Positions 39,004-48,522 are shown, numbered from the stretch's first letter. The stretch: DNA of 64,000 nt from Pseudochryseolinea flava (GCF_003286915.1 NZ_QMFY01000004.1:362172-426171), one strand, 5' to 3'. Numbers and translations are program-made. The notes: generated by a model not told the origin, from the sequence alone.

Positions 39004-40500
39004 CTACACTTTACGATTCGGAATTTCGATCGAGAATGTCGTTCCTTCTCCAAGTTTTGATTGCACCTGAATAGAGCCCTCAAGTTTCTCGATAGCGCCC
39101 TTGACGATATACAAACCTAGTCCTGATCCTTTACTGTCGGCATTCGCCCGGAAGAACATCTTAAAGATTTTATCCAAATATTCTTGTTGTATACCGATAC
39201 CATTATCGGTAAATGCGATCACGGCTTTCTGTGCATCGGCTGTGATTTCAATTTTTAAAAACTGATCCTTCTTCCAAGCATCGCGATAGCGCACGGCGTT
39301 TGAGATCAGGTTATTGAAAATAATGAGTAGTCTACTGTAATCGGAATAGAACGCCCCTTTAATTTCCACCTTCCGAATACTCCGCACGGCCTCCGCTCCT
39401 TCCATGTATTTTAAAGAATCAATCGACTCTTGTAGCAATTCGTGGAAATCAATTTCTTTCGGCATGATGTCCATGCGCGAATTGCGTGAATAAAGAATGA
39501 TGTCTGAGATGAAACTATCGAGTTTGGTTACGCTCTTCTCGATGAGGGCGAGATAGTTTTCTTGGTTCTTTTTATCGGGATCAAGCTTGATCATATTCAA
39601 CAACCCTTTCACCGACATCAAGGGTGCCCGTAGATCGTGCGAAGCACTATATACAAATCGATCGAGCTCGGCGTTGATTTTGATCAACTCTTCATTTTGT
39701 CTCTTTAATAAATCTTCTGCCTTTGTTTGATTCGTAATATCCCTCGAATACACCGTAAGGCCTGTCACTTTTCCGTTCTCCACGATGGGGTATGTTTTAA
39801 TTTCAAATGTGCGCAACTCCTCTTCAATCGTATAAGTATCAAAATACTTCCCCGGTCGTCCTTTCAAACCATGCTCATAGCGTGCTCTCCAGGTTTCGCG
39901 AAGCTCAACAAGCCCGTCGGGGATTAATGCCAAGATATTTGCGCCCTTCTTTAAACGAACGCCATATGCACTTTTGTATCTTTTGTAAAACTCTTTATTA
40001 AAATCGATTAACTCATTATCGGCATTGACGAGCCAAATACTATCGTCGATTGTATTGAGGATTGACCGAAGATTTGCCTCACTCTCTACAATTTTTTTCT
40101 GATAGGCCTTTCGAACCGTGATGTCGCGGCTAAAAACAGAGATGACTTGAACGCCATCAGGTCGGGTACTCGACTTAAAATGAATCTCCCAATAGTAGAT
40201 ACGGCCATCGATCTCAAATTCATCTTCAACTTTGATCGGTGTTCCGCTCAACGCAATCATGCAACGATCTTTCCACTCGTGCGTAAGTTCATGATTCACG
40301 GCTTCCATACTTTCAAGAAGCGACGCGCCTTTTCTCAACTCAATTCCATAGGTTTCCATAAAAACCCAATAGAATCCGGCATTGAGATTGATCACTTTAA
40401 AATCTTCGTCGAGCAGGAGAATATTCGAATCGGCATCTTCTATAATTGACGTAAATAGATCTTGCCACACGGCTACCTCCGCATGTTCCAGCATTGTCAT
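39004..40500 (-). CDS. Cytoplasmic PAS-domain sensor histidine kinase
   Basis: 498 aa, no signal peptide or membrane helix. Two PAS domains (about 10-130 and 140-260, each ending in a VISVFSRDIT or LTVYSRDIT strand) are followed by a coiled linker. The HisKA helix has SASHDLRAPLMSVKGLLNM (phospho-accepting His near 297). The HATPase domain has the N box NNLISNAVRYRD, G1 FTDNGIGIQ, F box MFFRANADSKG and G2 GSGLGLYIVKGA. No receiver domain or neighbouring response regulator, so it is an orphan kinase sensing an internal signal. Confidence 0.93.
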   Translation of the reverse strand: MTMLEHAEVAVWQDLFTSIIEDADSNILLLDEDFKVINLNAGFYWVFMETYGIELRKGASLLESMEAVNHELTHEWKDRCMIALSGTPIKVEDEFEIDGRIYYWEIHFKSSTRPDGVQVISVFSRDITVRKAYQKKIVESEANLRSILNTIDDSIWLVNADNELIDFNKEFYKRYKSAYGVRLKKGANILALIPDGLVELRETWRARYEHGLKGRPGKYFDTYTIEEELRTFEIKTYPIVENGKVTGLTVYSRDITNQTKAEDLLKRQNEELIKINAELDRFVYSASHDLRAPLMSVKGLLNMIKLDPDKKNQENYLALIEKSVTKLDSFISDIILYSRNSRMDIMPKEIDFHELLQESIDSLKYMEGAEAVRSIRKVEIKGAFYSDYSRLLIIFNNLISNAVRYRDAWKKDQFLKIEITADAQKAVIAFTDNGIGIQQEYLDKIFKMFFRANADSKGSGLGLYIVKGAIEKLEGSIQVQSKLGEGTTFSIEIPNRKV

Positions 40501-41029
40501 ACCAAAATGTCGTTAGATAAAGTTTAAATCAGACCCCTCAATTCAGTTTGAGTAACATCACAATACGTTTGTCATGTAACACATAGTCTCGGTTACGAAT
40601 GCTGTTTAGATCCAAAAATCTTCTCTGGTTGCGATAAAAAGCCATTTTTAAAAGATTAAAGCCGTAGTTGCAACACTGAACGTAAAAACTAAAAATTGGA
40701 TACTTAGTTTGTGTCTCCTATTTAGTGATCAGGAAAAACACCCCCAACATGTTGATGGTGTGTTATCTCCTTAGTAAATGTGCAGGGCAGCATACTACAT
40801 CCGACAGAAACGAGCCTAGGTTTAAGATCGCATCATCATAACACACGCGACAAGCGATCGGTTTCCGCTCCATTGCAAATTGCGTCATCTATTTTATTCA
40901 ATCGTTTTAGCGATGCCATAATGACTCCGACCTCCATGAACGGCACGCGCAGGTAGCGCATCGAAAAATTTAAATATATCGTTCCGACAATTTTTTTATC
41001 TACTTTTAGGCCCTTATCCAGTTACGATT
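40501..41029. other. Divergent intergenic region, 529 bp
   Basis: Between the histidine kinase and the alanine symporter. Contains a nested inverted repeat at about 40737-40764 (AACACC with GGTGTGTT, with AACATGTT inside) and a long AT-rich stretch before the symporter. No open frame here looks like protein, and no exact TAnnTTTG box was found. Confidence 0.4.
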
Positions 41030-42415
41030 TTGAGTGAGTTTAATGTGTTTTTAGGTGCACTGGCTGGTTACATTTGGTGGCCTGTTTTATTCTTGATTAT
41101 TGGCGGCGGTGTATTCTTTCTACTATACTCTCGCTTCATTATTTACCGATATTTCTTTCACGCCATTGACGTTCTTCGCGGAAAATACGACGACCAAAAT
41201 GCACCCGGGCAAATCAGTTCATACAAGGCGTTGTCAACAGCATTAGCTTCGACGGTAGGCATGGGAAACCTATCGGGAGTAGCCGCTGCGATTGCACTCG
41301 GTGGACCTGGCGCCCTATTCTGGATGTGGGTTACTGCACTGATCGGAATGGCAACCAATTTCTTTACGAGCACCCTGGCTTGCCTTTACCGTGGCAAAGA
41401 CCAAGAGGGCGAACTTCAAGGCGGACCTATGTATGTAATTCGCGAAGGACTTTCCAAAGATTGGCATTTCTTAGCAGCCTTCTTTTGCATTTGCTGTATG
41501 GTCGGATCGCTTCCGATATTTCAAGCCAATCAACTCACGCAAGCCATCATCGATATTGGATTGAAACCACAAGGATTCAAAGAGAGTTTCTTTACAGTCG
41601 GATCGCTTTCCATCAGCACGACTAAACTTACCATCGGTTTGATCGTTGCCGTACTGGTTTCAATCGTCATCGTTGGTGGCATTCAACGCATAGGCAATTG
41701 GGCAGGACGCATGGTACCACTAATGGTAGTGCTGCATTTCATTTCGGTAGCGGTTATTCTTTTTGTGTACGCTGATCAGATTCCGCATTATATCAAATTA
41801 ATATTCACGGATGCTTTCGCTCCATCGCATTACAAGGGCGATCCTTTCTTAGGTGGTGTGCTCGGGGGCATCATTATGCTCGGTGTGCGTCGCGCTACAT
41901 TCTCTAACGAAGCTGGTATCGGCACCTCGCCAATGGCTATGGGCGCCTCTAAAAGCAATGAACCTGTTCGCGAAGGTCTAGTTTCGATGCTTAGCCCCGC
42001 GATCGATACATTGCTTTCATGCTCATTAACGGCCTTGGCAATTCTCGTGACAGGTGTGTGGCAAACAGAAGCTGAAGGAATCACGCTAACATCGAAAGCC
42101 TATCGTGCTGCGATGCCAATTGGCGGTGATTATATCTTACTGGTTTGTACAATCGTTTTTGCGATCAGCGCGCTATTCTCCTATAGCTATTACGGAAGAA
42201 AGGCACTTGCTTATTTGGTAGGATATCATACCAGCAGATGGTACGACTACTTTTATCTCAGCACCATTGCCGTTGGTGCCGTTGCGTCGATGAACTTGGT
42301 ATTAAACATTATAGACATTGCCTTTGCGTTGATGGCAATACCTACCATGATATCAGCATTTAAGTTAGCGCCTATCGTGATGCGGGAAGCACGTGAATAT
42401 TTTAAGCGCGTGTAA
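41030..42415 (+). CDS. Sodium:alanine (AGCS-family) symporter
   Basis: 461 aa with 10-11 membrane helices. Imports alanine or glycine with Na+. Characteristic pieces: ALASTVGMGNLSGVAAAIALGGPGALFWMWVTAL (written here in parts: STVGMGNLSGVA, GGPGALFWMW), YRGKDQEGELQGGPMYVI, FSNEAGIGTSPMAMGAS and CSYYGRKA-like YSYYGRKALAYL. The start appears to be TTG, because no in-frame ATG exists upstream and the first membrane segment begins at once. Convergent with the 476-aa gene, 15 bp between stops. Confidence 0.92.
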   Translation: MSEFNVFLGALAGYIWWPVLFLIIGGGVFFLLYSRFIIYRYFFHAIDVLRGKYDDQNAPGQISSYKALSTALASTVGMGNLSGVAAAIALGGPGALFWMWVTALIGMATNFFTSTLACLYRGKDQEGELQGGPMYVIREGLSKDWHFLAAFFCICCMVGSLPIFQANQLTQAIIDIGLKPQGFKESFFTVGSLSISTTKLTIGLIVAVLVSIVIVGGIQRIGNWAGRMVPLMVVLHFISVAVILFVYADQIPHYIKLIFTDAFAPSHYKGDPFLGGVLGGIIMLGVRRATFSNEAGIGTSPMAMGASKSNEPVREGLVSMLSPAIDTLLSCSLTALAILVTGVWQTEAEGITLTSKAYRAAMPIGGDYILLVCTIVFAISALFSYSYYGRKALAYLVGYHTSRWYDYFYLSTIAVGAVASMNLVLNIIDIAFALMAIPTMISAFKLAPIVMREAREYFKRV

Positions 42416-42430
42416 CTGAATCGTGTGTGA

Positions 42431-43861
42431 TTACACGACAACTTTCTTCTCCGTTGCGATAGGATAGTCAAACAGACCATGTTCTTTGATGGCCTCCTCT
42501 ACTTTATGAGGCACAAACTTCTCCCATCCTGACTCACCTTTCTTTACCATCGCCAAAACGTGATCGGAGACGATGTGGAGATTTTTCACATTGGCATCGT
42601 TGATATCTTCAAGTTTATTGTTGTCCATCAGATATCGGAATAGGTGCTTCAAGTTCTCCGGTAACTCTTGCTCGAAATCTTTCAGCGTAAACAATTGATC
42701 CGAATCCTTACGAAGCGCCGGATAAATGTAGAGCTTCACGTTCGTTCCAAACAACGAAGCAAAACACTCTAGGATACCACCTCTGGTGTTTTCGTATGTC
42801 TTTTCTTCAAATACTTTTTGGAGGGCGTAAATACCCATGATGATTCCTGTCTTCTTACCCTTGGTGATGCGCGACAAGTAATCAACAAGTCGATAGTACT
42901 CGAAATAATTTGATATCAATACATTCTGCCCTAACGAACAAATGATGTCGGCACGGTGAAGAAAATCTCGTTCATCAATTTTACCATCAGGACTGAGATC
43001 GTTTAAGGTTAACTCTGTGATGAGAACAATTTTTGAGCGATCAACATCATGTTCATGCTTAAAGTGACGTCTCGAGGTGAGCAGCATGTCAACGTTAACG
43101 TGTGTTGGCGGACGGAATCTCCCGCGTAATACCAATACGTTCTTCTTATACAATTCATCCGATGGCTGCATGACATTACCATCTGATCCGAACATGGCGG
43201 CTTTTGTAAGTCCATTCTTCACAAGCTTCAAAGCCATCAACCGATTGTCGACGTGTTTGAAGTCTGGGCCACTCAATCGAAACATATCGATTTCGATACG
43301 ACGTGTTGTGAGTCCATCCAACAACGACATCAAAATATCTTCAGGATCAGAAAGAAAATTACAAGCATAGATCAAGTTCACACCGACGATTCCAAGTGCA
43401 TATTGTTGCTGCAACGGATCGGTATCAAACATCTTCACGTGAATCACGCAATCGTTTGGTTCCGACTGAGGTGTTAATTGAAAGCGAAGTCCCATCCATC
43501 CGTCGCCTTGATTGGTCCTTTCGTAATTGAGAATTTCCACCGTGTCGGCGAAGGCGAAGAAACGCGTCTTTTCAATTCGGTGGGGAAGACGTTCTGGTAG
43601 GAGAACATATTCGTGATCAAGCATCTGCATGAGGCGAGGCTCAGCTACGTAGCGCTCGCAAACGCCGTAAATAGCATCGCTAAATTTCATATCGTAGGCC
43701 GACATTGTTTTCGCGACTGTTCCGGAAGCACCGCCAACTTTGAAGAAGTTTGCTGCAACTTCTTGACCTGCACCGATCTCAGCAAACGAGCCGTAGATAG
43801 CTTTACTCAGATTGATTCGAAGAGCCTTCTCTTGCGTCGTCAGTTTTCTAAATTCTTCCAT
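42431..43861 (-). CDS. Conserved protein of unknown function (476 aa)
   Basis: Soluble, no signal peptide or membrane helix. Begins MEEFRKLTTQEKALRINLSK and contains strongly patterned stretches such as GSFAEIGAGQEVAANFFKVGGASGT (quoted in parts: GSFAEIGAGQ, VGGASGTVAK), RKLM-free central LRGRFRPPTHVNVDMLLTS and LISNYFEYYRLVDYLSRITK, which suggest a conserved enzyme-like fold. I do not recognise a catalytic motif. It lacks the signal peptide and barrel strands that any outer-membrane annotation would need. Monocistronic by its surroundings. Confidence 0.75.
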   Translation of the reverse strand: MEEFRKLTTQEKALRINLSKAIYGSFAEIGAGQEVAANFFKVGGASGTVAKTMSAYDMKFSDAIYGVCERYVAEPRLMQMLDHEYVLLPERLPHRIEKTRFFAFADTVEILNYERTNQGDGWMGLRFQLTPQSEPNDCVIHVKMFDTDPLQQQYALGIVGVNLIYACNFLSDPEDILMSLLDGLTTRRIEIDMFRLSGPDFKHVDNRLMALKLVKNGLTKAAMFGSDGNVMQPSDELYKKNVLVLRGRFRPPTHVNVDMLLTSRRHFKHEHDVDRSKIVLITELTLNDLSPDGKIDERDFLHRADIICSLGQNVLISNYFEYYRLVDYLSRITKGKKTGIIMGIYALQKVFEEKTYENTRGGILECFASLFGTNVKLYIYPALRKDSDQLFTLKDFEQELPENLKHLFRYLMDNNKLEDINDANVKNLHIVSDHVLAMVKKGESGWEKFVPHKVEEAIKEHGLFDYPIATEKKVVV

Positions 43862-44016
43862 AACCTTCTACCCTTTACCGTCCTTTAATTTAAGTATTTG
43901 CGAGCACTTAAAAATTGACTACACAAAGATTAACATAAGCGGACAATCCATAAACCGTTTTAAAGAAAATATAGTTTTGCATGTGCTTTTATTGCTATCA
44001 TTATATAAAATGAGCA

Positions 44017-45381
44017 ATGGCAAACCGCGGTAACTTCACCGGCAAACTAGGTTTTATCCTGGCAGCAACAGGCTCTGCCATAGGACTTAGCAACATTTGG
44101 AGGTTTCCGTACCTCGCAGGGCAAAACGGCGGCGCTGTATTCTTGATCATTTACCTCGCCTGTATTTTTCTGTTTTGTTTTCCGGTGATGATCGGCGAAA
44201 TCGCCATAGGCCGTGCCGCCACAAGCGACGCGTATGGAGCATACACCAAGCTCGGTAATAAACGTTGGGGATGGGTTGGATTGGGTGGCGTCATCAGCGG
44301 AATTTTAATATTATCATACTACAACGTTGTCGCCGGATGGACACTGGGCTACTTCATTGAAGTTTGCTTCAACAATCTTCTTCAACAACCTGATTATAAA
44401 TCACACTTCTTTTCGTTCATCAGCAAAGCGAGTACGAATATCGCCTGTGCATTTATATTTCTCTTCATTACAGCCTTTGCTGTAAGCCGTGGAATTCATC
44501 ACGGTATCGAACGCGCCAATCGGATTCTCATGCCTGCACTATTGGTCATCCTCATCGGATTGATTGCCTATAGTCTTATGCTTCCTGGTGCTATGCAAGG
44601 TGTCAAATTCTATCTCATCCCGGATTTTAGTAAAGTCAACGCACAAACGATTTATGATGCCTTGCGACTATCATTCTTTACGCTGTCACTCGGCATTGGC
44701 GGATTGATGACGTATGGATCCTACGTATCGAAGACTGACAACCTCATATACGCATCATCCATCATTACATGGGCTGATACTATCATTGCATTCTTGGCTG
44801 GGCTGATGATATTCCCACTTGTCTTTTCTGCTGGTGTATCGCCTGCAGAAGGACCTGCTCTTGTATTTATTGTGATGCCTGAGATCTTTCACAACATGGG
44901 GCCGGTGATTGGTAAGGTCGTTGGAAGTGCCTTCTTCCTTCTTCTTGCATTCGCCGCGTTGCCGTCGTGCATTTCACTCTTGGAATTACCTGCGGCATAC
45001 TTCATCGATCAGAAAAAATTACCACGACAGGTCGTTGTATGGTTATTGGCAATCGTCATTTTTCTATTGGGAATCCCAACCATTCTTAGTCAAGGCGCAA
45101 GTGAAACGTTCACCAAACTTTCGTTTTATAAGAACAAAGATTTTCTCACGTTCATCGCCGATATCACGGATGTCAGTCTCACGGTAGGCGGTTGCCTGAT
45201 GTGCCTCTTTATTGCTCATCGATGGAAAATAGCCAAGCTGGACCAAGAATTAAAACAAGGCAATGAACACTATATGAAATCAGTCACGAGAAAGTATATC
45301 AATTTCTCTATCGTATATGTATGCCCTGTGATGCTTGGAATTCTATCCGTTCTGATACTGATCGATAAAATCCTTTCTTGA
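44017..45381 (+). CDS. Sodium-dependent neurotransmitter-symporter-family transporter
   Basis: 454 aa, about 11-12 helices, LeuT fold. GSAIGLSNIWRFPYLAGQNGG near residue 17 is the NSS signature around the Na+ and substrate sites. SYYNVVAGWTLGYF, SLGIGGLMTYGSYVSK and LPSCISLLE are also family regions. NSS members in bacteria take up amino acids with Na+. The substrate cannot be told. An ATG 7 nt upstream is out of frame. A bidirectional terminator follows. Confidence 0.93.
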   Translation: MANRGNFTGKLGFILAATGSAIGLSNIWRFPYLAGQNGGAVFLIIYLACIFLFCFPVMIGEIAIGRAATSDAYGAYTKLGNKRWGWVGLGGVISGILILSYYNVVAGWTLGYFIEVCFNNLLQQPDYKSHFFSFISKASTNIACAFIFLFITAFAVSRGIHHGIERANRILMPALLVILIGLIAYSLMLPGAMQGVKFYLIPDFSKVNAQTIYDALRLSFFTLSLGIGGLMTYGSYVSKTDNLIYASSIITWADTIIAFLAGLMIFPLVFSAGVSPAEGPALVFIVMPEIFHNMGPVIGKVVGSAFFLLLAFAALPSCISLLELPAAYFIDQKKLPRQVVVWLLAIVIFLLGIPTILSQGASETFTKLSFYKNKDFLTFIADITDVSLTVGGCLMCLFIAHRWKIAKLDQELKQGNEHYMKSVTRKYINFSIVYVCPVMLGILSVLILIDKILS

Positions 45382-45396
45382 AGTCTATGGAATAAA

Positions 45397-45425
45397 AAAA
45401 GGGTACACGGTTGTGCTACCCTTTT
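45397..45425. terminator. Bidirectional Rho-independent terminator
   Basis: AAAAGGGTA pairs perfectly with TACCCTTTT over an 11-nt loop, A-rich before and T-rich after on both strands, between the convergent NSS transporter and TerB genes. Confidence 0.88.
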
Positions 45426-45448
45426 ATAAAAAATGATTAAGCCACTGA

Positions 45449-45889
45449 CTATTTCTTCTTCGTGGTATATTTTTCCAAAGCTTCTGCTTTGATTTCATCC
45501 CATTCTTCAGGCGGAGGTGGAGTACCGCGCTCAAACTCAGACAGAAGCCAGTTGACCAAGCCTTTCTTCATGCCGAACTGTTTTACAGCTTCTTCGCAGA
45601 ATTCAATTTCATGATCGTCAACAACATCATCCGCATATACCATCAACACAAGATCGTACAGCAGATTCATTTTGTCGTTGTGGTTGTCCGGAACAATCAC
45701 TTCATATTTTTCATCGCTATCGATGAGCAGTTTAACCTGACGATCTTTCAAGCCATAACGCTTGCCAATCCTGTAAAGCAACTTCTCTTCTTTCTCGTGC
45801 ATGTGTCCATCGACCTTTGCCAAAGCCAGCAAATTTCGAATATGGTTTTTCTTGTACGATAGATATTGATGCTCAAAGAATCCTATCAT
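45449..45889 (-). CDS. TerB-family tellurite-resistance-like protein
   Basis: 146 aa, all-helical and acidic. HIRNLLALAKVDGHMHEKEEKLLYRIGKRYGL is the TerB/DjlA-like opening (quoted here by its core LALAKVDGHMHEKEE), and LVLMVYADDVVDDHEIEFCE is its second metal-binding half. TerB proteins bind Ca2+ or other divalent ions, yet most Bacteroidota copies are not linked to a ter operon. None is present here, so a role in tellurite resistance is not supported. Confidence 0.87.
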   Translation of the reverse strand: MIGFFEHQYLSYKKNHIRNLLALAKVDGHMHEKEEKLLYRIGKRYGLKDRQVKLLIDSDEKYEVIVPDNHNDKMNLLYDLVLMVYADDVVDDHEIEFCEEAVKQFGMKKGLVNWLLSEFERGTPPPPEEWDEIKAEALEKYTTKKK

Positions 45890-45955
45890 GCTGCGTTCGT
45901 TAAGTTAGGTCTTGAATTTAAGGGCGATTATTACCGTTGTCAATAGTTGGCGTCT

Positions 45956-47638
45956 TTAATTTACAGTAGCTTTTTGAGCTTGTTCTTCTTTCAATGCCCT
46001 GCGTAGTATTTTCCCCACGTTCGTCTTTGGAAGTTCTGTTCTAAATTCGATGTGTTTCGGAATTTTATAGTTGGTAAAGTTCTCGTGAAAGAATTGCTTC
46101 AATTCAGCTTCCGACAAACTCTGCTCCTTCTTCACGATAAATACTTTAATCACTTCGCCCGACTTGGAGTCTGGAACGCCAATCGCAGCAACCTCCAATA
46201 CTTTTGGATGTCCAGCGATAACATTTTCAATCTCGTTAGGAAACACATTGAAGCCTGATACCTTGATCATATCCTTCTTGCGATCGACGATCTTAAAGTA
46301 TCCGTCTTCATCCATTTTACCAATGTCACCCGTGCGAAACCATTCATTGTGAAAAAACACGCCTTCATTATCTTTTCGCCAATAGCCCGACATTACTTGC
46401 GGGCCGCGCGCACATATCTCTCCAGTTTCTCCTAGTGGAAGTTGATTTCCATTGTCATCAAAAATCGCTACTTCTGTGCTTGGCATCGGCAACCCGATCG
46501 TGCCAAGTCTATGCTTTCCATGCAGCGGATTGCAACACAGTACAGGTGATGTCTCACTAAGACCGTAGCCTTCTACCAATGGCTTGCCCGTTACTTCCTC
46601 CCAACGTTTAGCCACCACATCTTGTACAGCCATTCCTCCCCCGACAGCACCTTTGAGCGAAGAGAAGTCTAAGTTCTTAAAATCAGGATTATTGAGCAGA
46701 CCATTGAACAATGTATTTACACCGGTGATGATGGTGAACTTATGTTTTCCAAGTTCCTTCACAAATCCTTTCATGTCACGCGGGTTGGTGATCAACACAC
46801 TTTTCACACCCGTACTAAACATCAACATTCCATTCACAGTCAATGCAAAGATGTGATACATCGGAATCGCCGTAATGATAATATCATTGCCTGTGGCGCT
46901 CATGTAAGGTTTAAACCATTCAACGATCATGGAGTTATGAGCGACAATATTACCATGCGACAATTGTGCTCCTTTTGAAATTCCCGTTGTTCCACCCGTG
47001 TATTGAAGTACAGCAATATCCTTATTGGTAACCGGTACCGGTGTTAACTTCAGCCCCTTACCTTTCTTAAGTGCCGCTTTGAAAGGAACCATGGACGGTA
47101 GACTAAAAGGAGGCACCATCTTCTTAATGTGTTTTACCACCATGTTTACCAGCGTACCCTTGAATCCACCAAGCATATCACCGAGTTCAGTCACAATAAT
47201 GTGCTTGATTGACGTATTGGCCACAATCTTCTCAAGGTTGCAAGCGAAGTTCGCAACGATAACGATCGCCGATACTTCCGCGTCTTTAAACTGATGCTCC
47301 ATCTCACGCGGCGTATAAAGCGGATTCGTATTCACGACGATAAGTCCCGCGCGAAGTGCGCCGAAAAATGCAACGGGGAACTGAAGCAGATTGGGCATTT
47401 GAATCGCTATGCGATCACCTTTTTTTAAGCCGAGACTTTGAAGATAAGCTGCAAAATCGCGAGCGAGTGTATCTACTTCGCCATACGTCATATCCTTACC
47501 CATGTTGGTGAATGCAACACGGTCTTTGTACTTGGTACAGCTTTTATCGAAGAGATCAACTAAAGAATTGTAATCGTAAAGATGAATTTCGTGCGGTGTT
47601 CCTGCGGGATAATTCTTGAACCAAGGAAACTCTTTCAT
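45956..47638 (-). CDS. fadD: Long-chain fatty acid-CoA ligase
   Basis: 560 aa. Adenylate-forming enzyme that activates fatty acids with ATP and CoA. The P-loop is YTGGTTGISKGAQLSH near residue 213. VEGYGLSETSPVLCCNP near 355 is the A5 motif, WFRTGDIGKMDEDGYF and VDRKKDMIKVSGFNVFPNEIE are A7-A8, and the terminal PKTNVGKILRRALKEE holds the catalytic Lys. Length and motifs fit the FadD group rather than acetyl-CoA synthetase. Confidence 0.93.
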   Translation of the reverse strand: MKEFPWFKNYPAGTPHEIHLYDYNSLVDLFDKSCTKYKDRVAFTNMGKDMTYGEVDTLARDFAAYLQSLGLKKGDRIAIQMPNLLQFPVAFFGALRAGLIVVNTNPLYTPREMEHQFKDAEVSAIVIVANFACNLEKIVANTSIKHIIVTELGDMLGGFKGTLVNMVVKHIKKMVPPFSLPSMVPFKAALKKGKGLKLTPVPVTNKDIAVLQYTGGTTGISKGAQLSHGNIVAHNSMIVEWFKPYMSATGNDIIITAIPMYHIFALTVNGMLMFSTGVKSVLITNPRDMKGFVKELGKHKFTIITGVNTLFNGLLNNPDFKNLDFSSLKGAVGGGMAVQDVVAKRWEEVTGKPLVEGYGLSETSPVLCCNPLHGKHRLGTIGLPMPSTEVAIFDDNGNQLPLGETGEICARGPQVMSGYWRKDNEGVFFHNEWFRTGDIGKMDEDGYFKIVDRKKDMIKVSGFNVFPNEIENVIAGHPKVLEVAAIGVPDSKSGEVIKVFIVKKEQSLSEAELKQFFHENFTNYKIPKHIEFRTELPKTNVGKILRRALKEEQAQKATVN

Positions 47639-47845
47639 GGTATTGATGGACTAGTATTCGTTTACCCAAAGCAAACGATTGTTTACCATCAAATCAAATG
47701 AGAAAATTTATATTTTGTGCAATACAATAAGTTTTGGATGCCGTTACCTGTGATGACAGGTGTTGTTCACGATTAGCGACGAGTTGGGTTTTGCATGCCT
47801 ACTAACTACTAACCGATAACGATTAACGACGAAGCGAAGCGCGTA

Positions 47846-47885
47846 AAAAGAAAAAACCCGACCCCAACGTCATCGGGGTACGGGT
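47846..47885 (-). terminator. Strong minus-strand terminator ending the tRNA-like array
   Basis: On the minus strand ACCCG-CCCC type pairing (47856-47865 with 47875-47885) makes a GC-rich stem around a 9-nt loop, followed by TTTTTTCTTTTT. It begins 35 nt after the last tRNA-like unit and shows that the array is read on the minus strand. Confidence 0.85.
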
Positions 47886-47919
47886 AGCTCTGAATAACTC
47901 ATTAACCTAAACTGAGCTG

Positions 47920-48076
47920 CTGTAGGGGAAGGACTCGAACCTCCAAGGAGCGGTTAGGCTCTGACCTGATCCTTGTCCTGACTAATTCCGGGACAAGGAT
48001 CGGGGCGCATTGCTTTATTCCGTAAACCTCCACCCCCGAGACCGGAGGGCTTGTCTGCCAATTTCAACACCCTACA
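47920..48076 (-). ncRNA. Class-II-tRNA-like unit A
   Basis: The minus strand folds as a leucine-type tRNA: acceptor TGTAGGG with CCCTACA, TG linker, D arm TTG/CAA with loop AAATTGGCAGA, anticodon stem CCCTC/GGGGG, and T arm GGAGG-TTCGAGT-CCTTC. The variable arm is hugely extended: outer stem GGAG/CTCC and an inner hairpin with an 11-bp stem (GATCCTTGTCC with GGACAAGGATC). The anticodon loop reads CGGTCTC: position 33 is G rather than the near-universal U, and the nominal anticodon is GUC. The base after the acceptor is G and no CCA is encoded. These points argue against an ordinary leucine tRNA. Confidence 0.7.
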
Positions 48077-48099
48077 ATGTGTGTTTTCTTTAATTCATT

Positions 48100-48142
48100 G
48101 CTTGTCTGCCATCCCGATAACTATCGGGATCAACACCCTACA
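48100..48142 (-). repeat. Half-unit A': tRNA-like 5' arm with palindromic D-loop
   Basis: Reads TGTAGGGTGTTG, then a 20-bp perfect palindrome (48111-48130, core CCCGATAGTTATCGGG), then GGCAGACAAGC. It thus repeats the acceptor 5' strand and D arm of the full units with the D-loop bases AAATT replaced by the palindrome, and stops where the anticodon arm would begin. Its end lies 23 nt upstream of unit A. Confidence 0.75.
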
Positions 48143-48184
48143 ATGTGTTTTATTTAAAGCATCGAACGACTTTCGATTACTGTG

Positions 48185-48340
48185 CTGTAGCGGAAGGATT
48201 CGAACCTCCAAGGAGCGGTTAGGCTTTGTCCTGATCCTCATCTGAATTACTTCACGATAAGGATCAGGGTTCATTGCTTTGTTCCGTGAACCTCCACCCC
48301 CGAGACCGGAGGGCATGTCTGCCAGTTTCATCACACTACA
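48185..48340 (-). ncRNA. Class-II-tRNA-like unit B
   Basis: Same fold as unit A with compensating changes: acceptor TGTAGTG with CGCTACA (T-G replacing G-C at one pair) and D stem ATG/CAT replacing TTG/CAA. The anticodon arm CCCTC-CGGTCTC-GGGGG is identical, and the T loop is TTCGAAT. The variable-arm insert has its own hairpin, CTGATCCTTATC with GATGAGGATCAG. The discriminator is again G, with GCA following. There is no half-unit before it. Confidence 0.7.
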
Positions 48341-48405
48341 ATGTGTATTTTCAATATTTCAATTCCCTTGCGGGATGAAGTCTGGTCGTTAACCAGACTC
48401 CTTCG

Positions 48406-48522
48406 CTGTAGGGGAAGGACTCGAACCTCCAAGGAGCGGTTAGGTCGCCAAAGGCTGGACTTTATCCCGAACTCTCCACCCCCGAGACCGGAGGGCTTGT
48501 CTGCCAATTTCAACACCCTACA
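48406..48522 (-). ncRNA. Class-II-tRNA-like unit C (short variable arm)
   Basis: 117 nt. The acceptor, D, anticodon and T arms match unit A. The variable arm keeps the outer GGAG/CTCC stem and the CCTAACCG strand, but its insert is only a short GCC-TTT-GGC hairpin flanked by GTC/GAC. Downstream (48379-48399) lies an 8-bp hairpin, AGTCTGGT with ACCAGACT. All units and half-units are preceded by the same ACACAT leader running into TGTAG. Confidence 0.7.

Noticed and set aside
45449..45889. Tellurite-resistance locus
   Set aside because: Only a lone TerB-like gene; no terC, terD or terZ neighbours.
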